64,000 nucleotides of DNA from Pycnococcus provasolii (lineage: Eukaryota; Chlorophyta; Pseudoscourfieldiophyceae; Pseudoscourfieldiales; Pycnococcaceae), in assembly GCA_938743325.2 (NCBI GenBank), contig OW568892.1:248001-312000 (forward strand), read 5' to 3'. The notes beneath the pieces are model-generated. The model saw nothing but the letters and a program-made list of their open reading frames with translations. It was not told where the DNA came from and did no database searches. A program made the translations under genes and the position numbers. Shown in pieces: positions 21,010-32,100 of the stretch (position 1 is the stretch's first letter; each line of letters opens with the position of its first letter).

Positions 21010-21271
21010 CTTTTAAGAGTTGAAAAAAGTGGATAATGCCCGGCTTGTTGGACTTGGGGGGGGGAGCACGGCGGCGGGTTCGACCAAAACGAAAAATGCA
21101 AAGCCCAAGTTTTGGAGATAAGATCGTGGGACCCAAAAAGAGGTCTCAGGGGGATACTCCTTCGCAAATTTTCCAGGTTTTCGAAACCCTCCCTCCTTTT
21201 TTTCCTGTAACCCTACTTAAACCCTAATCCATTTCCCTCCTCTCGACTCTCGAGAGCCTCTCCCTCCCTCC

Positions 21272-21288
21272 GTAACCCTACACCCTAA
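21272..21288. repeat. Telomere-like motif, inverted copy
   Basis: GTAACCCTACACCCTAA, the exact reverse complement of 17918-17934. It lies about 265 bp upstream of the TIC100-like start, in the sense of that gene, with a looser CCCTA-rich patch at 21208-21228. Confidence 0.8.
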
Positions 21289-21311
21289 TACATATTCCTC
21301 GTCCTTTTACT

Positions 21312-21566
21312 ATGGACTTTGTTGCCCGATTATCGGGAAATGGTGAAATCGTGCTTTCCAGGCTGCCACCTGGAGGTCCAGGTACCTGGGTTGATGTCTT
21401 ATTTGAAATTGTCGCATTTGTTGTTGTCTTGTGGGTATCTTACCTTCATATGAAAACCTGTTTGAAGAGGCTCTTGCTCTTTGTTGTCTTGATTTTTGTT
21501 TACATGAGGAGGAGGAGTTGGAGGAGGAGGAGTCCTGAGTTCGGAGGTATTTGGTACAGGTTATGA
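21312..21566 (+). CDS. Doubtful small hydrophobic ORF
   Basis: 84 codons from ATG 21312 with one possible membrane segment (VLFEIVAFVVVLWVSYL). GC at third positions is lower than in neighbouring genes, the end is Arg-rich and repetitive (GAGGAG), and no family is recognised. It lies between the TIC100 promoter and the 3' end of the YnfA-like gene. Listed mainly because it fills an otherwise empty 590-bp gap. Confidence 0.15.
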   Translation: MDFVARLSGNGEIVLSRLPPGGPGTWVDVLFEIVAFVVVLWVSYLHMKTCLKRLLLFVVLIFVYMRRRSWRRRSPEFGGIWYRL

Positions 21567-21602
21567 TCTCAGGCTCATCCTTGGCTCATCTCGTCGTTTT
21601 AT

Positions 21603-22100
21603 TTATCTTGGCCAGCACCACGCGATTCCTACTCCCACTAGTGCTAAGGTTGCGCCGACGATGTCACCCGCGTCGTACGTTTCGTTATCCACGAAGCGAC
21701 CCCACGCGTAGCTTAGCGCGATGAAGAAACCGCCGTACGCGGCATACACACGCCCGAAGTTCGACTTGCTCAACTCGTCAGGCTGAAAGCAAGGAACGAC
21801 GCCGTACACAGCCAGCATAATTACGCCAACGACGGCGACCGACCAGTGTTTTCTCGCCTTGACAGTTTGCCACACGCACCACCCACCTCCGATTTCTAAC
21901 AAGCCGGCGACCACGAACAGCGCGACGGAAACGGCGTAAGCGCGCGGCGGGATGTCACTGCGATCACTATGAGCTGGCACCGAAGTGGAAGCACCATCCA
22001 CGGGATCCACCAACGCGCTAAAGGAATGAGTAGAACTACCAGGTGGATGTGACGCCATAAAGAGTACAACCCATACGAAAATGAGGATGAAATGAGCCAA
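21603..22100 (-). CDS. UPF0060/YnfA-family small membrane protein
   Basis: 165 residues from ATG 22100 (a second Met is at 22058). Four hydrophobic segments follow a Ser-rich N-terminus. The third block, GRVYAAYGGFFIALSYAWG, is the YnfA/UPF0060 signature, and LEIGGGWCVWQTVK matches the first helix. In bacteria YnfA belongs to the small multidrug-efflux-like fold. It is far commoner in bacteria than eukaryotes, so transfer or an endosymbiont origin is possible. The N-terminal extension of about 50 residues, absent from bacterial members, could be a targeting sequence. It diverges from TIM9 with 183 bp between start codons. Confidence 0.82.
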   Translation of the reverse strand: MAHFILIFVWVVLFMASHPPGSSTHSFSALVDPVDGASTSVPAHSDRSDIPPRAYAVSVALFVVAGLLEIGGGWCVWQTVKARKHWSVAVVGVIMLAVYGVVPCFQPDELSKSNFGRVYAAYGGFFIALSYAWGRFVDNETYDAGDIVGATLALVGVGIAWCWPR

Positions 22101-22140
22101 AAAATGTATAGGAGAAAACGAAACGAAAGGGGTTCCGATT

Positions 22141-22187
22141 AGGGGTTAGGGTTAGGGTTTACCCTTAGGGTTAGGGTTAGGGTTAGG
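22141..22187. promoter_or_regulatory. Bidirectional spacer with two TTAGGG arrays (YnfA-like/TIM9)
   Basis: The 183 bp between the divergent YnfA-like and TIM9 start codons contain two TTAGGG arrays separated by TTTACCC: about 2.5 and 3.5 units. The arrays end about 95 bp before the TIM9 ATG. A promoter role is inferred from position only. Confidence 0.6.
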
Positions 22188-22283
22188 TGGCGCTCCCCTC
22201 CTCCGCCATTCTCCGGAGCCCTTCATTTTCTCCTCGCCGGCGCCGCCAAGCCACTTCCCTTCCCTTACTGACTGTAAGTCACT

Positions 22284-22889
22284 ATGGATCCCTCCATCCT
22301 GCAGCACCTCAACGACAACGACAAGCAGGTACGTCTTCACATAAGCGAGCCTCGACATCAGCACGTCTAGAGCTACGCGCACGGGTGGGTGCTGCTTGGG
22401 GGGGTGACCTTTTGTCAAGTCCGATCGGATCGGATCGGATTCACAGCAGGGAACGACTTTTGATGGTGGTGGTTTGTCCTTGCGTGTGTTGGGTATGTCA
22501 ACTGCCTTGGTGGTTGGGGTTCGAGGGACTGATCTTTCGTTCGTTCCTTCTCAAGAGCTCGCAAACAACAAGAGACGAGATGACACACGGCGAGATCGGG
22601 AGCAACAACACAAAACTAACACGCTCACCTTTTTTCGCAACAAAACCAGAAAATGCTTGACATGATTGACGAAATGCAAACGCGCGACTCTTTAAAAATG
22701 TACAACGGGCTCGTGCAGCGGTGTTTCGCGGACTGCGTTCACACGTTTCGTCGAAAAACGCTCGAAAAGGACGAAGAGGCGTGCGTCAGTCGGTGTACGC
22801 AGAAGTTTCTCAAGCACAGCGCACGAGTCAGCTTGCGCTTTGCAGAACTGAACCAACAACAGTCCACGGTTGGTCCACCGCAGCAGTAG
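22284..22889 (+). CDS. TIM9: Mitochondrial small TIM chaperone TIM9, two exons
   Basis: TIM9 pairs with TIM10 in the mitochondrial intermembrane space to escort hydrophobic carriers. Exon 1 (22284-22328) encodes 15 residues, MDPSILQHLNDNDKQ, followed by a GTACGT donor. The intron ends in AACCAG at 22649. Exon 2 (22650-22889) continues in frame with KMLDMIDEMQ. The spliced protein is about 94 residues, the usual length. Twin CX3C motifs are seen (CFADC and CVSRC) and the family tail KFLKHSARVSLRFAELN. The second-exon frame alone would lack the N-terminal helix, so the tiny first exon matters for annotation. Confidence 0.9.
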
Positions 22890-22985
22890 AGTAGAAAAAG
22901 GAGTAGTAATCAATAACGACTGTTTGTGCAAAAAAAATATCAGTGTTGGATTATGCTTTACCCATCGTACGTGGAAAAGGATATA

Positions 22986-23760
22986 TCACCTCTTTGCGTG
23001 CTTTGTCAGCCACTCGAGCGTGATGTCGATGTGGCGCTGCAACTTGCACGAAATGGAATAGCAGCACACCTCGCGAGGAACGCCGCTCGAACTACTCAAA
23101 CTCTTCAAATCCAACCGCTCGATGAGCTCGCTCACTCCCAGAGCGTTAGGCAGGTCGCTCTTGTTGCCAAGCACAAGCAAGGGAATGCCACGAAGTGTAG
23201 GCTTCGAAAGCAGCTCGTGCAGCTCTGACCGCGCAATCTCCACCGCGTCGTGGTCTGCGCTGTCCACCACGTAAACTATCGCCTGCACGCCTCGGCAGTA
23301 GCGTTCCCACATACTGCGGAATCGTGGCTGACCACCCAAGTCCCATAATTTGATGGTCACCGCACCCTTTGTCACCTGTTTTTTTTGTCCGTTTTTACGT
23401 TGTTTTGGCGTGTGTTAGACAAACGTGCGTGTTTTGTGTTTTTCGTCTCACAAGAGTCTTGTCATAGAACAAGAGAGCGTACCCTGTGGAACGTTGAAGG
23501 TTGGTGGATGTGAGTTAGTAAGTCGTATTGATACGTTGTCTCAAGAACGGAAGAGCCACAAGGTGACCAACGCACTTTCTCATGTTGAAGCCCACGGTTG
23601 GTATCATGTCGTCACTGTACCCTCCTGTTGCGATGACGTTCACCAGCGACGTTTTTCCCGCCCCTTGCAGTCCAATGAGCGACAGTTCCATTTCGCTCTT
23701 AAAGAAGAGCGAGCGTATCCACTCCAGCATGGAGTTCCACAGGCTGCTGAACATGCTCAT
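22986..23760 (-). CDS. ARL8: ARL8-like lysosomal/vacuolar small GTPase, two exons
   Basis: ARL8 recruits kinesin adaptors and tethers to lysosome-related membranes. Exon 1 (23760 to 23575) starts [14 protein letters not shown] and carries P-loop GLQGAGKT and [10 protein letters not shown]. Exon 2 (23375 to 22986) starts [16 protein letters not shown] and carries [12 protein letters not shown] and CCYSISCK. Spliced length is 191 residues, near 186 in animals. The N-terminal amphipathic helix lacks the myristoylation glycine, as in ARL8. To join MRK to VTK the intron must be TG-AG or GT-CA; see findings. The frame is open upstream of 23760 with hydrophobic sequence, but the family start fits 23760 or 23754. 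Confidence 0.87.
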
Positions 23761-24359
23761 GGTGAAGACGTACCAAAAGGGGTACACGATAAGTCCTATA
23801 ATACCACTAAGGACACACGCACTTATCAGAAGGCGAATGCGCACCAAAACACCCCAAAAGATAACAGAAAGTCGAGACAAAATACTTGATAAAGTAAGAC
23901 CCAGAGACTGCTGCTAAGGCAATGACGAGATTTGAATAGGAAAGAAGTGCGAGGTACTTACGGTACGTGGAACGTATTGGATTTGTGTGAAATGGACGTC
24001 GTCGTCGGCGACAAAGCTGACGCGTCTAAAACCCCTTCGTCCTAAAACGCTCCGGGGGGGGAGTGATCCTGGGGCCTGGGGGAAAACCCTATTAGGGTTA
24101 GGGTTAAGACTAGGGTTAGCTTTCTCTTTTCTCTTTCTCTTTCTTTTCTGTTCTTGGATTTGTGAATGTGACTTGACTGTGTGTGTGTGATGTCACGACT
24201 TACCTACCTATACTGTATTTCTCGATGAATGGTACGGTACCTGTTTTGAGCTCGAAAGACTCTCGACTCACTCTTTGCGGGCGGCCGCCCCCCGCCAAGC
24301 AAACGGAAACGTTCTCAAATAAATTAAAAAAACACGAGTTTACGAATTAATTCAGGGTC
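23761..24359. other. Intergenic spacer
   Basis: 600 bp between ARL8 and the 3' end of the ferric-reductase-like gene. No supportable gene. It contains a G-rich patch (24053-24086), a TTAGGG cluster (24091-24119), a CT-rich run (24120-24150) and GGTACGGTACC at 24231-24241. Confidence 0.5.
24091..24119. repeat. Short TTAGGG cluster
   Basis: ATTAGGGTTAGGGTTAAG followed by CTAGGGTTAG. It is upstream of ARL8 but antisense to it, unlike most others in the window. Confidence 0.8.
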
Positions 24360-26152
24360 CTAAACCTTTATGTGACCCTCAGGGAATCTGTCCTTTTCTG
24401 CTGTCTTCGATGAAGACAGCTCTGTTGTACCAGCAGACGCGTTCGCCTCCTTGTCATCATCGCGCCCCTTCGACGGAAGGCCAGCCGCCTCGCATACCAA
24501 CCAAGCGACGACGTATGCCGCAACGAGAGCGTACGACGCCACCAACAATTCTTGCTCGTCGTACAGCTCCTTGAAGCGAGTTGCACCAGTGACGCAATTC
24601 GACATGGCACATGCAAGACATACCGCCGCTAGCACGCGATGAGCAATCTGGAATTGAGGCCTCCAGCTCGGCTGCACAAAGCCAAAGCGAACCTCGCCGT
24701 GTTTGTCAGGGCGCAGCAAGCCGAGCATAACCTGAGCCGCCCATAACGCGATCATGACCAAGCCAATCTCCTTGTGGCCATTTGGAATATTCTGGCTGTC
24801 AAAGCGCGTTATCGCCATAATCACCGCCCATAGGAATAGCAAACTCGCAATCGTGTGAAGCACCCAGTGCGTATTGAACCAGTTTGGAGCCGCAAGGAGG
24901 CCAAATCGTAGCGCGCGTGCAACCAAGCTCGCAGTCGGTGCCAGGACGAGCCAAGCGACGATCATGAGCGCACCGTGCAATAGATGCATATCGTACTTCG
25001 GACCCTTCACCTTGGTTGCGGTTCCTGAGGCAACATTCACGATTGAAGATGAACGCACGCTGTGTTTCCCCTTCCACATGTCTCCTCGCGCAAAGATCAT
25101 GCTGATCGTCTCGTCGCTTCCTATAATACTTTTGGTTACCGCCGAGCGGGTTACCGTCGCCACGACAGAAACACCGCTGCGCATCTGCACAGCCTCCATT
25201 TCGCTAAAAGGACAAGTGCTGCCATCCTTGCCGCAGCTTCCGTCAGATGGACTTCGGTAGCTATCCAGATGGTACGACGACGTCGTCAAGGTGCCCAAAG
25301 TCGCATAATCGGGATATGCCACGACGACGTCCGAGCCTTTCATTTGGCTACCTAAGCCAAACGAAACGTACTTTGATCCTGACGTCTCAACCTTAAGCCG
25401 AATTGTCGTCCATGCGGCTGACGGCGGCGTCCATCGCAAGCGTATGTCGTTGGCGACCTCGATCATGCACTTAAAATCGCCATCGACATTCGAACCGCCG
25501 CAAGCGCCACTCGATGCTGCAGCCTTCGTCGTCGTCGCCGTCGTGCCGCCGAGCTCGAGATTTACCCTCACAATACCACTGATGTCGTGGTGTTGCTTCC
25601 AGTATTTGCCTTTTGCCCATATCATACTCACCGATGCACTGGTAGTTGACACCGTGACATCCGCTTCGACGATGATGCCACCACTCGCCTTCTTTTCAGC
25701 GGATAAGCTTGTGAATGGACAGGCCTTGCCGTTCCCGCAGCTCCCGTCCACTGGCCTGCTGTAGCTAGTCATGTGGTAAGCCGCCGCCTTGACAGCGCCG
25801 CCTTTAAGGTACCCCACCACACAGTCTGAGTTTGGCATCTCCGAGCCGAGTCCGAACGACACGTACTCGACCGTCGGGTTCGAATGCTCTGCGTCCATGC
25901 GCATACGCACCACCGCGCTTGTCGAGGCCAGCTTCCTGCGTCGCGAAGAGGCTGGCCGATTCCAGCGCAGCGTCATGCCAGGTTGAAGAACAACGGCACA
26001 CTCGAAACCGTCCTTTGCATTGGACCCTCCACAGCTGGACGACGTGGTGACGGGCGCGGCCGTGGTGATCGCCACGCCGTGATCGTGGTCGTGGTCGTGA
26101 TCGTGGTCGTGGTCGTGGTCGTGAGACGCTGCCGTCGTGGTGGTCGCCACGC

Positions 26153-26198
<46 letters not shown>

Positions 26199-26969
26199 AG
26201 ACGCTGTCGTCGTCGTCGTTGACGACGTTGATGTTGAGGTTGAGGTCGTCATCGTCGTCGTGGTCGTTGACGACGTCGACGTTGAGGTCGTTGTGGTAGG
26301 GGTTGCAGGTTCTACCGGCGCCGACGCATCCTTTGTTTTGACCGTGGTTGTGGTGGTCGTGGTCGTGGCGGCCACCGTTGTTGTCGTCGTCGTTGTTGTT
26401 GTTAGTGGTGGCGGCGGCGGTGCTGTCGTCGTCGTAGTAGTTGTTGTAGTAGTAGTTGTGGTTGTTGGTGGTGTGGCAGCAGCTTGCACAGTAAAAGTCG
26501 CACTATTTTGGCGATACACCGCGCTCGACCCACTCGCCCGCGTCGCCTCAAACTTCACGGAGGTTTCCTCCGCCGGCGCGTTCCAGTCCACGCAGCTGCT
26601 TGAGCCGGTAACTTTCCTTCCATCGCACATCGACGAAACGAACGTTCCCGTCGAGGCTGTGAGCATCATATGTCCCGACGACGACACGCACACCTTGTAT
26701 TGCGTGTTAGGAGAAAGGGCGGACCCGAGCGGCGAAGGCGTGACAGTGAATGCGATATCGGCATCCACGATAGGACTAAGGTGTCGTCCATATCCCCGCG
26801 TCGGGTGTTCGCACGGATAATAAAACGACGGGTACGCGTATGCCCCCGACCCTCTTGGCGATAAAAGTTCCACCAGGAACACAAAGAAAGAAAATGAACA
26901 CACGAAGTAAGGCACACACCAACCACCACCACCACCACCACGACGATAAGAAGGCTTAAGGCCAACCAT
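24360..26969 (-). CDS. Reeler-DOMON-DOMON-cytochrome b561 protein with His-Asp runs, ferric-reductase-1-like
   Basis: The layout matches FRRS1/SDR2 ferric-chelate reductases, which pass ascorbate electrons across a membrane. From the likely start at 26969 (an upstream Met is at 27038): signal segment VCSFSFFVFLVELL, a Reeler-like domain (about 26830-26480), a Thr-rich linker, two His-Asp runs (26196 to 26081, each with eight His and seven Asp), then two DOMON domains each opening CGGSN (from about 26040 and 25505). At the C-terminus is a cytochrome b561 module with five or six helices and haem-type histidines (MHLLHGALM, THWVLH, GHKEIG, AHRVLA). The His-Asp runs look like metal-binding spacers; that role is inference. 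The tail is cytosolic and charged. Confidence 0.85.
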
Positions 26970-28549
26970 ACCCAAACCAAACCGAGCACGATATTGACTT
27001 ATTTCTAAATGGAAACAAACGGCCGGCCGGGCACCCACTTATGAAGTCCTAAATAAAGGGCACCTACTTCTATCGAGCGAGACAAGGCTTAAGCAGCAGG
27101 TGCGGATGATTTGGATGAGAGGAATGGCCGTCGGCCCGGGCTGCCGGGGGCGGTTGAGCGTCACTTTTTGCGGCCGGTTTTTTTTGTGGCCGGGGAGCCT
27201 GGGGAGAATTGAGGGTCTGACACCATCTGACAGTCGTCCCGAATCCTCCAGAATCATCCTCCAGGGGGCTGCGGGTAGCTACGGTAGCTTGAGCCTTGAG
27301 GGAGAGGGGCTTGAGGGGGTAGCTTGGGGGATCTGCTTGGGGGTAGGAAAGCCTCGCACTTCGGGTCGGGTCCCCCCTGCCCCTGGGGGGGTGTGGTCCT
27401 GGGGCAGGTCCTGGGACCCCCCCAGGGGGGAGAGGATTCGTCCGGGGGTAGGCCTTCCTAACCTTAGTCTAAGGCTAGGTATAGGATAACCTGTACTTTT
27501 GTCCGAGCTACTACCGTAGGGATGGTGTGTTTCTTGACGTCACGTGTTTTGCCGGTTTGACTGACTGGATGAACAATGGAACATGAGGCCGACATCAGTG
27601 CGAGCTCAAATCAACGACTGAACGATCCATTTGATGATGCCATTTTTTTGCGAGCGATCAAGTGAAGTGCCAGTCTTTTTTCACGAATCCAGGGGAGAGA
27701 AATCACGAAGCAATCACGAAATCCACAGCAAAAGTGCGAGGGGAGCCTACTGTAGTGGGCGTATCGCGTACAGTATCGCGTATGCATGGCCCGTAGTGGC
27801 GAGCGACAGTCTGTCTCAGCTCCCCCCACAAGAATAGCAGCTCGTATCGCGTCGCGTCGTGTACGGGTCACCGAACCTTTTTTCTTTTCAAGGGAAACGC
27901 CGCCGGCCGGTCAGTGGTCACCGCTTTCTATCGTAACTCTTAGGAGAAAAATACAGTTAAGTCGCGTGTGTGTGTGCGCGCGTGTGTGTACAGTTAGTAC
28001 GCGCATACATACATAAACCTGTACACACGCTTAAGGATACACCCGCTCACAGTCACAGAGTCACTCTCTGACCTGACTGTTTCTTACTTCCTTTGCTCAC
28101 AGATAGTGTTTCTTGAGCAAACGTTAAGCTTAAGCCGACACTCTCCCCAGGGAGCTCTGTGCAGTTTGTTCGTAGATTACAGTACGCTTAACGGAAGCCG
28201 CTGCCACCGTTCTAGTACCGTGGAACTTGTTGAGGCTCGTCTCGAGAGGGAGCGAGGCTCACATCACACCTTGCTTGTGTTTCTTGTGTTGACATCAGTG
28301 TACCGCTCTCAACCGCTGTTCTCTCCATCCAACATTTGCTGTCCATCCAACATTTGCTGGTCACAGCAAAGTCAAAGTCAAAGTCAGTCAGCCAGTCGAC
28401 CACCAGTGTGCAGGCTGCACACTTCACTTGCTGCAACTCGGATCTGGTCAATCGCACGCGCGGTTCGCTCCTCGTTGATCATGATAACATCCTATACACG
28501 TCTTGCCGGTACGCCGCCAGCCGCCAAACCGCAACAACGCAAAGGAAAG
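26970..28549. other. Gene-poor spacer, promoter region of two divergent genes
   Basis: About 1.5 kb with no supportable gene. From 27120 to 27440 it is G-rich with imperfect GGTCCTGGGGC/CCCCCCAGG palindromes able to form hairpins. From 27950 to 28010 there is a GT/GC-rich alternating stretch. The frame of the next gene stays open back to about 28106, but its first in-frame ATG is 28481. Confidence 0.5.
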
Positions 28550-29070
28550 ATGCACCGTCAAGACCGCCTGGGAAAACCTCTCTGGACAGTCTTGGTTATC
28601 GTCATCCTCTCCACCGCGGCAACGGGGTGGTATACGAACGTGGCTCAGGCAGCTGTTTCGCCACCGCCGCCACCACTACCTCCACGCCCTCCACCGCCAC
28701 CACTACCTCCACGCCCTCCACCACCGCCACCACTACCTCCACGCCCTCCACCGCCACCACTACCTCCACGCCCTCCACCACCGCCACCACTACCTCCACG
28801 CCCTCCACCACCGCCACCACTACCTCCATACCCTCCACCACCGCCACCACCGCCACCACTACCTCCACGCCCTCCACCACCGCCACCACTACCTCCATAC
28901 CCTCCACCACCGCCACCACCGCCACCACTACCTCCATACCCTCCACCACCGCCACCACTACCGCCGAATCCGCCGCCGCCGCCACCACTACCGCCGAATC
29001 CGCCGCCGCCGCCACCACCACCCAGCCCACCACCACCACCACCACCACCACCTCCTCCTCCATCACCACC

Positions 29071-29101
<31 letters not shown>

Positions 29102-32100
29102 AGTCCGCCACCGCCGCCACCACTACCTCCATTCCCTCCACCGCCGCCGAGTCCACCGCCGCCGCCGCCAGGTCCGTCGCCTCCACCGCCTCCTCCACCG
29201 CCACCATCACCGCCACCACCACCCAGCCCACCACCACCACCACCACCACCACCTCCTCCTCCATCACCACCGCCGCCGCCACCACCCAGCCCGCCACCGC
29301 CGCCGCCGCCGCCGAGTCCGCCACCGCCGCCGAGTCCGCCGCCGCCGCCGCCACCGCCACCACTACCTCCAAACCCTCCACCACCCCCTCCCCTTCCGCC
29401 TCGGCCGCCTCCGCCATTACCACCGCCATCTCCTCCCCCCAGTCCGCCGCCTCCGAGAGCACCGAGTCCACCACCTCCTCCGCCTTCTCCACCGCCACCA
29501 CCTCCGCCGTCCCCGCCACCACCGCCGTCCCCACCACCACTGCCATGCTTCTACTTTATCAATGGAGCGCAGTTCAGTGCGTGCGAGCCACCGCCGCCGT
29601 CTGCCCCACCGCCTCCGCAACCACCTTTGCTGCCACCCCCTCAGCCGCCTCGGCCGCCTCCGCCGTTTCCTAAGGTTTATCCGCCGCCGACTCCTCCACC
29701 AAGCCCGCCTCCACCGAATCCACCAGAGCCGTCCATTCCCTCGCCACCGCCGCCATCGCCACCGCCGCTGGGTGGCATCGGAGCCGAAGGTCTCGATAGG
29801 CAGTTCTGGTACGCCGCTGAACCGTTCGTGCTCCAATCTTCACCTCCCGTGCCGCCGAGAAAGGATGAGGAGGAGCAGGAGCAGGTGCAGGAGATCGTCA
29901 TCCGCCCAAATGTACTGTCTGGAATCAAGACTGTGGCACGAAGCCTTTCAAAAGATAACATCTACACGTCGCTTCCGACCGGTCCAGGCACTGAAATGAC
30001 GGACCTTTCCAAGGTCACGCAGGGCCATGATTTTCGCTTCACCGACTTTAGCGAGGGTGCGAACCTCCTTGGAAAGGAGGTGGACGTCGTCTTCGAGTTC
30101 TCGGAGCTTCGCAGTGTGGACCTTGTTGAGCTTGGCCAGACGTTCGACGACAATCGCTATGCTGATGGATTCAAGTACGACTACGTGAGAATCGAGTACT
30201 ACGACGATCAGAACCTGGGTTATCAGATCTTTTCTGATGGCCGCAATCATACGGGGAACAAGCGCAACGGGTTGAAGGACACCTTCACAAGATCACCGGC
30301 GGTGATGACGAAGTTCATCAAGATCGTGCTGGCCATTTATGAAAAGGGATCCAACGCGGCCAAGCGACGCAATGTTGACGACGACATCATCAGCATTGGA
30401 TTTTCTGACCTGAAGATCACCTACTTGCTGTTGCCTCCGCCGCCTCCGCCTCCACCGAGGCCCATCAGTCCACCACCGCCGATTCCGCCGCCGGCACCAT
30501 GCCTGCAGACGAACACGTGCCCACCTCCACCCCCGCCAGCACCGCCGCCTCCGCCGAGTCCATCGCCCCCCACACCTCCACCACCTTGGCCGTATTATAA
30601 CAGTCCTCCGCCGCCGAGTCCACCGCCTCCAAGGCCTCCACCGCCCTTGCCACAATCGCCCTCGCCGCCGTGGACTCCGCTGCCGCCGCCGAAACCTCCG
30701 AATCCACCGCCGAGTCCGCCGCCACCGCCGCCACCGCCGACTCCGCCGAATCCGCCGCCGAGTCCACCACCACCCCCTCCTTCGCCGCCACCGCCGCCGC
30801 CGCCGCCAAGTTATCCGATGGTCGCCGTTACGCAATCGAGCTACTACCAGCAAATCGCTACGTACGTGATCGTTGCCGTGTTTGCAGCTTCTTCAGGCAT
30901 CTTCGGATTCGGCACGTATGGCGCTGAGCCAAGCCACGACTCGATCGTCTTCTGTGCCAACGCCGCTTTTGCTCGCATGGTGCAAGATCTTCAAGTCGTG
31001 GGAGCCTCTGTGTGGCTTTTTCGAATGTACGACGAAAAGGCGACGGATGAAATTGTCATGGACTTCTATCAATTCACAGCCACGCTGAATTTACACGCAG
31101 TTCTCCCATGGCAGCTCACGGAAATGCGCGATGAGAAAGTGTCGGATACGGGCGTGCTTCTCGACCGCGCTTGCTTTTGGATCTCTCTTACGTTTTGCAT
31201 GGCGGTTTTCGTGCACATGAAGGTGCGATTTCTCCGAAGCCTGCTCATCAGAGATATACTGAAGAAGAACCCAGATGTGGACCATGAGAAGATCACACCG
31301 CGATTGCGGCTCTTCTTCCCTCGCGTGGAGGGCAACGCTCTTCGATTTATCATGATACCAAGTGTGATCAGCGCGACGGGCTATCTCGGTGAGGTTATTA
31401 TCAATGCCGGTCCCGAGGGCAAGAATAATGCCGAAGGGATACTGCAGGTGGTGTACTCGTACCTCTGGGCGTTCGTGCTGCTGGGGTTGCAGTTGTACAT
31501 CGCATGGAACATGGTCAGTAAGGCTGAGTTCGTGCATGGAGAGCACGTCTTTACCGAGAAGGAGTACGAGGGTTGGGCTCGCAAGCAAAAACGTCGCCGT
31601 GCGAAGGCCAATGCACCCCTTCATCACGTAATGCATTCGATGGCCTTGGATCATCTTAGCTCTCACGATGCAGGATACTGGCAGTCGGCACCGCATCGTC
31701 ACTTTGTCCAGCGATTCGGCACTTTCTTGCATCCGATCAGGAGTCTCACGAGCATGAGTCATCACCACGTATTTGAGCATTTGCCTGCTTACGTGGAGTT
31801 TTATCGAAACATCCTACGCATAACAGCGGTAATGGCTTGTACCAGTGCAGGTGCTGCGGGAATTGGCCGTGGACTTGCGGCGGCGGTGGCTGCGGGCTTA
31901 ATGATGCTTGATGCGGTGCTCATTATTGCGACTCACCCGTACGTCACATTCTCGACGAATGCTTTGTGCGCTTTGACTTCGCTCGGCATTGCCGCTGGAT
32001 ATGCAGGTTTTTTTCTGCACTTCAATGGGGATGGTGACAATATGCTGGAGGTTGCGTACACGTGTCACGCGGCTGCGGCTGCAGCGAGCGTGCTTTTCGA

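Noticed and set aside
26081-26200. Regular repeats that might suggest a CRISPR array
   Set aside because: Six-base codon repeats encoding His-Asp in frame; no spacers, and the genome is eukaryotic.
27100-27489. Plus-strand 129-codon frame in the G-rich spacer
   Set aside because: Gly/Arg/Trp-rich translation of G runs and palindromes, no codon bias.
28602-29546. Minus-strand Val/Ala/Glu frame over the polyproline region, and two plus-strand His/Thr-rich frames there
   Set aside because: Artefacts of CCACCGCCG repeats, which are open in all frames.
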